From an uncultured Azospirillum sp. (GTDB lineage: Bacteria; Pseudomonadota; Alphaproteobacteria; Azospirillales; Azospirillaceae), in contig NZ_CAMLJP010000020.1 in NCBI RefSeq assembly GCF_946480385.1, positions 1 to 64,000 on the forward strand: 64,000 bases of DNA, written 5' to 3'. Positions within the stretch are counted from its first letter, which is position 1. Every line of letters starts with the position of its first letter. Made by a program: the position numbers and the translations under genes. Shown here in pieces: positions 49,053 to 56,573 of this stretch. The notes beneath the pieces were generated by a model. It was not told the origin of the DNA. It was given only the letters and a program-made list of their open reading frames with translations, and did no database searches.

Positions 49053-49385
49053 CTAGAACTCGCAGGGAATGATGGTGTGGAACTCCGAGATCTCGATCAG
49101 CTCGCGGACCTGACCGCGTGGATGCTTCATGCGGAAGACGACGCCCGTCCGCTTGGCGGCATTGTTCGCCAGGACCAGCAGCCCCAGCCCCGCGGAGTCC
49201 ATATAGTCGACGGCCGACAGGTTCAGCACGCACTCCGCGACGCCGCCCTTTTCCCACTCCGCCAGGATATCCCGGAACCCGGCGTCGGCCTCGAACGTTA
49301 TCTGCCCGCGCAGTTCCAGTTCGCGCACGCCACCACTGTCGCGCACCGTGTAGTCCATCACCCGATCCACCGTTGCCCGATCCAC
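49053..49385 (-). CDS. STAS-domain anti-sigma-factor antagonist
   Basis: A 110-residue single STAS domain, the switch protein of partner-switching modules. The phosphorylatable Ser64 lies in VDYMDSAGLGLLVLA. Other STAS landmarks are ELRGQITFEADAGF and VLNLSAVD. It is expected to be phosphorylated by the RsbW-like HATPase protein and dephosphorylated by the PP2C, with the two states binding different targets. It sits between the diguanylate cyclase (18 bases upstream) and the phosphatase (3 bases downstream) in one operon. No sigma factor is nearby. Confidence 0.93.
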   Translation of the reverse strand: MDRATVDRVMDYTVRDSGGVRELELRGQITFEADAGFRDILAEWEKGGVAECVLNLSAVDYMDSAGLGLLVLANNAAKRTGVVFRMKHPRGQVRELIEISEFHTIIPCEF

Positions 49386-49403
49386 CCTTGAAGCCCCGCC
49401 GGC

Positions 49404-51059
49404 CTACATTCCCGGCTCGAACACCGCGACACGATTGCGGCCGAGGTGCTTCGCCCGATAGAGCGCAAGGTCGGCACGGTGGATCGCCCGCTCCAGCGTG
49501 TCGGTCGCACCCTCCAGCCCGGCGATGCCGATGCTCGCGGTCAGACGGAAGGTGCCGTCGGCAGCCTCGATCGGCATGCGGGCCAGATGGCGGCGCACCC
49601 GTTCGGCCACCACGCGGCTCTCGTCGGCGGTCGCGCCGGGCAGTACCACCACGAACTCCTCCCCGCCCAGCCGGCCGAGAATGTCGTATTCCCGAAGAAT
49701 CGCCTGACAGCCGGCCGCCACCATGCGCAGCGCGTCGTCGCCGGTGGCGTGGCCGAAGGTGTCGTTGATGCGCTTGAAATGGTCGACGTCCAGGACGAAG
49801 ACGGACAGCGGCTCGTGGAAGCGATGGGCACGGGCCAGCTGGGCGCGCGCCATGTCCATGAAGGAGCGCCGGTTGTAGATGCCGGTCAGCGGATCGCGCG
49901 ACGCCATGTCGCGCAACGCCTCTTCCATGCTGCGGCGTTCGGTATAGTCGTAGATCCAGGCAAGATTGACCGCCATGCCCTGGATCACCGCCTGATTCAC
50001 CGTGAACAGCGTCCAGAAGGGCGAGCCGTCGGCGCGCTTGAACTGGACCTCCATATTGGTGACGCCGCCACCGCCGCGCAGCCGTTCCAGGACGCGCAGG
50101 CGCTGGTGGCTGTCCAGGTAATAGTCGCGGGCGCGGCTGCCGATCAGTTTTTCACGCGGCAGGCCGATCAGCTCGGCGAAGCGGGTGTTGACGAAAATGA
50201 TCCGGCCATCGTCGCGCCGGGACACCGAAACGCCGATCGGACTCTGTTCGAGGATCGCCTCCAGCCGCTCCTCGTTCGGGCGGGACTCGGTCAACTCGTG
50301 GATGGCGCCGACGATGCCCGCCGGCTTGCCCGATCCATCGTGGAAGGCGGTCTTAGTCAGGTTGACCATCCGCATCGCGCCTTCGGCCGTACAGATCGGC
50401 GCCTCGTACTGGACGCTGCCGTCATGCTCCAGCAAATCGCGGTCGTGGCCGACATGCTCCCTCGCCATGTCCGGGCTGGTGAGCGCGAAGGTGGTCCGCT
50501 GCAGCATCTCGTCGCGGGCGATGCCGGTCAGGCGGGAGAAGGCGTGGTTGACGGCGATGTACTGGCCGGCGGCGTCCTTGACGAACAACGGCACCGGCGA
50601 GGCTTCCAGCAAAGCGTCGACCACCGGCATCTCGGGACGCCCGGTGTCGTGTTTCACACCATCGTCCTGCCGGCAAACGGCGGCATCGACGTCCGTCACG
50701 GTCAGCAGCCGCAGCAGGCCGGCTTCGCTGCCTGCCCCGCTGTCCCACGGCATTTCCGCCACCGCCACCCAGCGTGCGGAACCATCGTTCCGCAGGACGC
50801 GGAGCGCCTTTCCCGGACCATGCGCGGCACCGCCGGGGCTACAATGGTCGAGTGCGAATTCGCACAGGCTCCGGCCCGACAGGCCGCCCGCCTCGCAACC
50901 CAGCAGGTCATGCAAGGCCGGATTCGCGTGGTGGATGATCCCCGATGCCGTGACAAGGCAAATCCCGACCGGCAGACGGTCGAAGACTGAAAACGCGGTT
51001 TCGCGCCCGTCATCCACACCACGGCCTGAGATCATCACCATGCAACCCGGTACCGGCAT
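49404..51059 (-). CDS. Three-PAS diguanylate cyclase (GGDEF)
   Basis: Synthesises c-di-GMP. It is 551 residues from the ATG at 51059; ATGs at 51041 and 51035 are alternatives. Three PAS domains open with VFDRLPVGICLVTASG, LLEASPVPLFVKDAAGQY and ILEQSPIGVSVSRRDDG. The GGDEF domain has an active site GGEEF. It also has an intact inhibitory I-site, RxxD, in REYDILGRLGGEEF, so the enzyme should be feedback-inhibited. There are no membrane segments, so the signals are cytosolic. First gene of the DGC-STAS-PP2C operon. Confidence 0.93.
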   Translation of the reverse strand: MPVPGCMVMISGRGVDDGRETAFSVFDRLPVGICLVTASGIIHHANPALHDLLGCEAGGLSGRSLCEFALDHCSPGGAAHGPGKALRVLRNDGSARWVAVAEMPWDSGAGSEAGLLRLLTVTDVDAAVCRQDDGVKHDTGRPEMPVVDALLEASPVPLFVKDAAGQYIAVNHAFSRLTGIARDEMLQRTTFALTSPDMAREHVGHDRDLLEHDGSVQYEAPICTAEGAMRMVNLTKTAFHDGSGKPAGIVGAIHELTESRPNEERLEAILEQSPIGVSVSRRDDGRIIFVNTRFAELIGLPREKLIGSRARDYYLDSHQRLRVLERLRGGGGVTNMEVQFKRADGSPFWTLFTVNQAVIQGMAVNLAWIYDYTERRSMEEALRDMASRDPLTGIYNRRSFMDMARAQLARAHRFHEPLSVFVLDVDHFKRINDTFGHATGDDALRMVAAGCQAILREYDILGRLGGEEFVVVLPGATADESRVVAERVRRHLARMPIEAADGTFRLTASIGIAGLEGATDTLERAIHRADLALYRAKHLGRNRVAVFEPGM

Positions 51060-51177
51060 GGCCGAGAGTGTTTCATAGAATTTTATGTCCCCGCAATGCC
51101 GGCGATTTCCGACAGGGTCGAAGTGTAACGGCCGGATTTCTAAAAACGGTTGAGTGTATAAAATTTTCGCCGATTGT

Positions 51178-52272
51178 TCAAGACGCTGACGTTTCATGCG
51201 GTTGCAACACCCAGGCTCTTTCCGCGGCCAGTGCGACACCAAGACGCTGCCAGTCCTCGGCAGCGGCCGGCAATCCGAAGCGCAGCCAGTCCAGCCGCTG
51301 TTCGAACCGGCGAACGAGGATCCCGGCTTCACCCAGGGCGCGATAGAGCGCCGGTGCTCGCGGGTCCTCGATGAGGCGGAACAGCTCGGTCCCGCCGACC
51401 ACCCGCAGGCCGGCGCTCTCCAGCATACGGTCCAGCTCCGCCGCCGCCGCCGCCAGCCGCAGCCTTGTCGCCTCGATCCAATGGCCATCGCGAAGCGCAG
51501 CCGTGGCGATGGCCAACCCCGGTCCCGACACCGCCCACGGCCCGATGGCCTCGCGCAGCGCCGCCGCCAGCCCGGCCGGCGCCAGTGCGATACCTAGCCG
51601 CAGCCCCGCAAGCCCGAAGAACTTGCCGAAGGATCGCAGGATCACCAGCCCCGGCTTGTCGGCATGCGCCGCGAGGCTGTCCTCCGGCCGCATGTCGGCG
51701 AAGGCCTCATCCACCACCAGCCAGCCGCCGCGCGCCGCCTGTGAGTCGGCAAGCTCCAGCAGCCGGGCGGCGGGCCAGCGCCGGCCGTCGGGGTTGTTGG
51801 GGTTGACGATCACCAGGACGTCGGCCTCCTCCACCCCCCCCACCATCCGGACGTCATGGTCGGCCAGCGCCCAGCAGCGGGCGTGCTCGGCATAGGTCGG
51901 CCCCAGGACGGCGACGCGGCCCGGCGCGCGCAGCCGCGGCAGCAACTGGATCAGCGCCTGTGATCCCGACGCCGCGGCCACCACATCGGCCGACGGCGCG
52001 CCATAGCAGGCTGCCGCCGCACTCCTCAGCGCGGCCTCCTCTCCGCGGCCGGGCAGACGGTTCCAGGCGTCCGGCCGCACCGGCGGCAGCGGGTAGGGCC
52101 AGGGATTGATGCCGGTGGACAGGTCGACCCACGGCTCCGGAGCGCCGGGAAATGCGGCGTGCGCGCCGTCAAGGTCGCCGCCGTGCAGCAGTGTGCCGAC
52201 CGCGGAGGCCTCCTCCCCCGTCTGCCGTTCGTCCGCCACGCACGGCTTGGTCGCCGGGCTCTCTTCGGCCAT
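51178..52272 (-). CDS. cobD: L-threonine-O-3-phosphate decarboxylase
   Basis: A 364-residue PLP enzyme of aminotransferase class I/II fold (Salmonella CobD, Pseudomonas denitrificans CobC). It makes (R)-1-amino-2-propanol phosphate for the cobalamin nucleotide loop. The start of the fold is LHGGDLDGAHAAFPG, then DLSTGINPWPYPLP, the VNPNNPDGR loop, VVDEAFADM and the PLP-binding Lys in RSFGKFFGLAGLRLG. A 20-residue N-terminal extension precedes LLHGG. It is divergent from cbiB with 69 bases between, too short for a cobalamin riboswitch. Confidence 0.9.
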   Translation of the reverse strand: MAEESPATKPCVADERQTGEEASAVGTLLHGGDLDGAHAAFPGAPEPWVDLSTGINPWPYPLPPVRPDAWNRLPGRGEEAALRSAAAACYGAPSADVVAAASGSQALIQLLPRLRAPGRVAVLGPTYAEHARCWALADHDVRMVGGVEEADVLVIVNPNNPDGRRWPAARLLELADSQAARGGWLVVDEAFADMRPEDSLAAHADKPGLVILRSFGKFFGLAGLRLGIALAPAGLAAALREAIGPWAVSGPGLAIATAALRDGHWIEATRLRLAAAAAELDRMLESAGLRVVGGTELFRLIEDPRAPALYRALGEAGILVRRFEQRLDWLRFGLPAAAEDWQRLGVALAAERAWVLQPHETSAS

Positions 52273-52341
52273 GATCGCGCCTCTTCCTCATTCATCGACG
52301 CGCGGCCAGCGCGCCGCCCCATTGCCTGGAACGTCCCACCT

Positions 52342-53307
52342 GTGCCGCTGCTGCATCCCTTCCTGCTCGCCACCGCACTCGTCGTCGAAGCGGTGGCGGG
52401 CTATCCCGATCCACTCTACGCCCGCATCCGTCACCCGGTCGTATGGATCGGAGCGCTTATCGCCCAGCTTGACCATACGCTCAACCATGAGAACGACAGA
52501 TTCGGCCGCCGCAAGGCATTCGGCGTGCTGGCGGTGGTGGTGCTTCTGCTGACGGTGGGCGGCGTCGCCGTGGCGGTGGCCTGGGCCTGCCGGCTGCTGC
52601 CGTTCGGCTGGCTGGTCGAGGCGGTGTTGGCCTCCACCCTGCTGGCCCAGCGCAGCCTGCACGACCATGTGGCCGCCGTTGCCAAAGGCTTCCGCACCGG
52701 CGGGCTGGAGGGTGCGCGCAAGGCGGTGTCGATGATCGTCGGCCGCAACCCAGCAACGCTCGACGAGCCCGCCGTCGCCCGCGCCGCCATCGAAAGCCTC
52801 GCCGAGAACTTCTCCGACGGGGTGGTGGCGCCGGCTTTCTGGCTGCTGGTGGGCGGGCTGCCCGGTCTGGCGCTCTACAAGGCGATCAACACCGCGGACA
52901 GCATGATCGGCCACCGCACCCCGCGCCACGAGGCTTTCGGCTGGGCGGCAGCGCGGCTGGACGATCTGGTCAACCTTCCGGGATCGCGCCTGACCGCCCT
53001 TCTGCTGGTGGGAGCGGCCTGGATGACCGGCGGGGCCGACGCGCGGCAGGCCTGGGAATCGGTCCGGCGGGACGCCCACCGCCACCGCTCCCCGAACGCC
53101 GGCTGGCCGGAGGCGGCGATGGCCGGCGCACTCGACCTCCGTCTCGGCGGCCCGCGGGTCTATGGCGCCACCCGGATCGAGGATGTCTGGCTCGGCCCCG
53201 GCCGCACCGCCGCCACCCCCGACGACATCGGCCGGGCGCTGGTGCTCTATCGCCGCGCCTGCGTCCTGCTGATCGCCTCGGCGCTGGTGCTGGCGGTGCT
53301 GGGATAG
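52342..53307 (+). CDS. cbiB: Adenosylcobinamide-phosphate synthase
   Basis: An inner-membrane enzyme (CbiB in Salmonella, CobD in P. denitrificans) joining aminopropanol phosphate to adenosylcobyric acid. It is 321 residues from GTG 52342, the normal length; the upstream in-frame extension overlaps the divergent gene. Recognisable blocks are AGYPDPLYARIRHPVVWIG, GRNPATLDEPAVARAAIES and LAENFSDGVVAPAFWLLVGG. Also NTADSMIGHRTPRHEAFG. Acts after the product of the adjacent decarboxylase. Confidence 0.93.
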   Translation: MPLLHPFLLATALVVEAVAGYPDPLYARIRHPVVWIGALIAQLDHTLNHENDRFGRRKAFGVLAVVVLLLTVGGVAVAVAWACRLLPFGWLVEAVLASTLLAQRSLHDHVAAVAKGFRTGGLEGARKAVSMIVGRNPATLDEPAVARAAIESLAENFSDGVVAPAFWLLVGGLPGLALYKAINTADSMIGHRTPRHEAFGWAAARLDDLVNLPGSRLTALLLVGAAWMTGGADARQAWESVRRDAHRHRSPNAGWPEAAMAGALDLRLGGPRVYGATRIEDVWLGPGRTAATPDDIGRALVLYRRACVLLIASALVLAVLG

Positions 53308-53311
53308 GCGG

Positions 53312-53905
53312 TCACCCCCGCGCCGCCCGCCGCATCATCAGCGACAGCCGCCGGCCGACCCGACGGCAGAAGCGGCGGAGGCCGTGAAGCAGGCGGCGGG
53401 CGGCGCGGGCGGGGGCGGTCTCCTTCAGCCAGGCGAGCCAGGCCATCACCCGCACATAGCCCCAGGCGAACCAGCCGATGGTCAGCAGTTTCGGCTTGGC
53501 AACATGGAACAGCCGCTCCACCAGGATGATCTTGACCAGTTCCGCTCCGACGATCACGGAAACGCCGGCCGTCGGGCGTCCGGTGGCGACCAGCCATGCC
53601 CCGACGAGCTTCGCCGGCTCCAGCAACGCCAGCGGCACCAGCACGAGAATCAGTGACGGGTAAGGCGCCAGACCGGCGACCCAGCGGCCGATCCGTCCGA
53701 ACAGCGGCAGTCGGGCAATGCGGCGGACCACCGGCCGGACCACCCAATAGGCCAGCGCATCCAACAGGAAATATCCGACCGCAAGCACGGTCGCGACCGG
53801 ACGCAGCAGGCCGGACAACAGCCGCCGCGGCTGCTTCGGCCGATCCGACGAGGCGGTATGCTTGTCTGCCCCTGGTGGGGGGCCGGGCGGGAGATTGCTG
53901 TTCAT
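53312..53905 (-). CDS. Hypothetical basic membrane protein (197 aa)
   Basis: Unrecognised. Start ATG 53905. A Pro-rich cytosolic head (NSNLPPGPPPGADKHT) is followed by membrane stretches TVLAVGYFLLDALAYWVV and PSLILVLVPLALLEPAKLVG, and a third around VSVIVGAELVKIILVE. The C-terminal 30 residues are strongly Arg-rich (RRLLHGLRRFCRRVGRRL). It ends 4 bases from the convergent cbiB stop. Hydrophobic pattern and codon use support coding; no function is offered. Confidence 0.7.
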   Translation of the reverse strand: MNSNLPPGPPPGADKHTASSDRPKQPRRLLSGLLRPVATVLAVGYFLLDALAYWVVRPVVRRIARLPLFGRIGRWVAGLAPYPSLILVLVPLALLEPAKLVGAWLVATGRPTAGVSVIVGAELVKIILVERLFHVAKPKLLTIGWFAWGYVRVMAWLAWLKETAPARAARRLLHGLRRFCRRVGRRLSLMMRRAARG

Positions 53906-54064
53906 TCGAAATATCCCGACGGACGTCCTAGGTCCCCTGTCTACCACCAACGCAAGCCTTTCGTTTGCAGGAAGGGGCTGGCACCTTCACCAAAATTGTT
54001 CCTGTACACGCACAATCAGGTCTGCTCCATCCCCGAACGTAGTCCCACAACAGCAAAGCCCACC

Positions 54065-56431
54065 GTGCCCGGCCATTACGATCCCCTTCTTGTCGCGCTG
54101 TCATACGTAATCGCCGTGTTCGGCGGTTATGTAGCGCTGGATCTCGCCCATCATACCGGCAATGGCACGGCCCGCCCCTCCATCGCGCCGAATCGGCGTG
54201 ACGGCTCCGGGAGCGGTCAGGGCGACGGCCGCCGGCTGGCGAGTGCGGCGCTGGCGCTGGGAGCCGGGATATGGTCGATGCACTTCATCGGCATGCTCGC
54301 TTATCGCACCGACATGCCGATCAGCTACGACGCCGGACTCACCGCATTGTCCTTCCTGCTGGCGGTCGCCGTTTCCGGCGCCGGCCTGTTCGCCGTGGCC
54401 CGCAACCGCCCCCGCCGTTACACTCTGCCGGTGGCAGGAACCCTGACGGGGCTCGGCATCGTCGGCATGCATTATGTGGGGATGGCGGGCATGCGCATGG
54501 ACATGAACCTGTCCTACGACGTCATTCTGGTCGCTGTTTCGGTGGCCGTCGCTATTGTCGCCTCGACCGCGGCCTTGTGGCTGGCCTTCCGGACCCAGCG
54601 CCCGCTGCAGCGGGCCGCCGGCGCCGTTCTGCTGGGCCTGGGCGTGGTGACGATGCACTACACCGGCATGGCCGCGGCCGGAATGGAGCCGCTGACCGAG
54701 GTGAGCACCGCGGCGCTCGACGGCAAGGATGCCTACCACGCCGCGCCGGCCCATGCGATGAGCTCCTCCGGGCAGCGGATGGCGCTGTCGCCCTCTCTGC
54801 TGGCCATCATGACGGGGGTGGGTACGCTGCTTCTACTCTCGCTGGCGATGCTGTCGTCGCTGCTCGACCGCCGGCAGCAGGCCGAGCGGTCGGCGGAACA
54901 GGAGGCGCGCTATCGCGCCATCGTCGACACCGCGGTCGACCCAATCATCCTGATCGACGACCAGGGCACCGTCGAATCCTTCAACCATGCGGCGGAGAAG
55001 ACCTTCGGCTACCGCGCCGACGAGGTGATCGGCCGCAACGTCAACATGCTGATGCCGGAGCCGTACCGCAGCGCCCACGACGGCTATCTCGACCGCTACC
55101 ACCGGACCGGAGAGCGGCGGATCATCGGTATCGGCCGCGAGGTGACCGGCCAGCGCAAGGACGGCTCCACCTTCCCGCTCGACCTGTCGGTGGGTGAATG
55201 GCGTGTCGGCAAGCGGCGCATGTACACCGGCATCATGCGCGACATCACCGCCCGCAAGGCCGCCGAAGACGCGATCCTGCGTGCCCGCGACGAGGCGGAG
55301 GCGGCGAAGATCGAGGCGTTACAAGCCCGGGATAATGCCCAGCGCGCCGACCGCGCCAAGACGAAGTTCCTCGCCGCCGCCAGCCACGATCTGCGTCAGC
55401 CGCTGCAGTCGCTGTTCTTCTTCGCCCACGCGTTATCCGACAAGCTGCAGGACCACCCCACGTCGCCGCTGCTGGCCAGCATGACCGATTCGCTGAACGG
55501 CCTGCGGGTGATGCTGGACAGCCTGCTGGACGTGTCGCGGCTGGATGCCGGGGTGGTGAAGCCCAGCATCACCGATTTCGCGCTCGGGCCCCTGCTGGAC
55601 CGGCTGGCCGAGGAATACCGCATCCGCGCCACCGAATCCGGGCTGACCCTGCGCCATGTCCCGACCTCCGCCTGGACCCGCAGCGACCCCGCCCTGCTGG
55701 AGCGCATCCTGCGCAACCTGATCGAGAATGCCATCCGCTATACCGAACGCGGCCATATCCTGGTCGGCTGCCTGCACCGCGGCGGCGCTCTGCGGCTGGC
55801 GGTGATCGACCAGGGCATCGGCATCCCCGCCGACAGGACACAAGACATCTTCCAGGAGTTCACCCAGCTCGCAAACCCGGAGCGTGACCGGCGCAAGGGG
55901 CTGGGGCTGGGGCTGGCGATCGTGCGGCGGCTGGCCGGGCTGCTGGACCATGGGGTGGCGGTGCGGTCCACTCCCGGCCGCGGCAGCGGCTTCTTTCTCG
56001 ACCTGCCGGCGGCGGTGCCGCGTCCGGTCCCGAAGCCGGTGCGCATCCCGGCCGAGTTGCCGGACGCGAAGGGGCTGATCGTGGTCGTCGACGACGACAC
56101 CATCATCCTGCTCAGCATGCGGGCGATGCTGGAGGAATGGGGATACGAGGTGGTCGCCGCCGTGTCGGCCGACGAGGCGATCGCGTCGCTGCTGAATCTC
56201 GGCCGGCAGCCGGCGATGATCGTCGCCGACTATCGCCTGCGCGAAGGACGGACAGGGGTGGAGGCGATCCGCGACATCTACGGCGTCTGCGGCGTGCGCG
56301 TCCCCGCCGTGGTGCTGACCGGCGACACCGACCCCGCCCGCATCGCCGAGGTGCAGCGCAGCGGCCATCGCCTGATCCACAAGCCGGTATCCGCCCCGAT
56401 GCTGCGCGAGATCCTGACCTCGGCCGCGTAG
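54065..56431 (+). CDS. MHYT - heme-PAS - hybrid histidine kinase with C-terminal receiver
   Basis: 788 residues from GTG 54065. The membrane part is an MHYT domain with its three signature motifs WSMHFIGM, GMHYVGM and TMHYTGM, in a family proposed to sense O2, CO or NO through bound copper. A PAS domain of FixL type starts at about 280. It has NMLMPEPYRSAHDGYLDRY, with His338 at the FixL heme-ligand position, and IIGIGREVTG, with Arg358 twenty residues later, the spacing of His200 and Arg220 in Bradyrhizobium FixL. The kinase core has AAASHDLRQPLQSLFFF and GLGLGLAIVRRL. A C-terminal receiver follows (VVDDDTIILL, MIVADYRLREG). Confidence 0.92.
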   Translation: MPGHYDPLLVALSYVIAVFGGYVALDLAHHTGNGTARPSIAPNRRDGSGSGQGDGRRLASAALALGAGIWSMHFIGMLAYRTDMPISYDAGLTALSFLLAVAVSGAGLFAVARNRPRRYTLPVAGTLTGLGIVGMHYVGMAGMRMDMNLSYDVILVAVSVAVAIVASTAALWLAFRTQRPLQRAAGAVLLGLGVVTMHYTGMAAAGMEPLTEVSTAALDGKDAYHAAPAHAMSSSGQRMALSPSLLAIMTGVGTLLLLSLAMLSSLLDRRQQAERSAEQEARYRAIVDTAVDPIILIDDQGTVESFNHAAEKTFGYRADEVIGRNVNMLMPEPYRSAHDGYLDRYHRTGERRIIGIGREVTGQRKDGSTFPLDLSVGEWRVGKRRMYTGIMRDITARKAAEDAILRARDEAEAAKIEALQARDNAQRADRAKTKFLAAASHDLRQPLQSLFFFAHALSDKLQDHPTSPLLASMTDSLNGLRVMLDSLLDVSRLDAGVVKPSITDFALGPLLDRLAEEYRIRATESGLTLRHVPTSAWTRSDPALLERILRNLIENAIRYTERGHILVGCLHRGGALRLAVIDQGIGIPADRTQDIFQEFTQLANPERDRRKGLGLGLAIVRRLAGLLDHGVAVRSTPGRGSGFFLDLPAAVPRPVPKPVRIPAELPDAKGLIVVVDDDTIILLSMRAMLEEWGYEVVAAVSADEAIASLLNLGRQPAMIVADYRLREGRTGVEAIRDIYGVCGVRVPAVVLTGDTDPARIAEVQRSGHRLIHKPVSAPMLREILTSAA

Positions 56432-56573
56432 GTAGGACTCCACAGGAAAAAGCACCCGACTCCACCGAAGCAACCCTGGACGGGCCAGCGGCCGGCGGAC
56501 TAGCATCCGCCACCCGAACGAGCCCCCCGGCGGCCCCCGCCCGTCGCCGCCCCATTCTCTCTCACGGACCGTG

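Noticed and set aside
52273..52341. A cobalamin riboswitch between the cobalamin genes
   Set aside because: Only 69 bases, and no B12-box-like sequence was seen.
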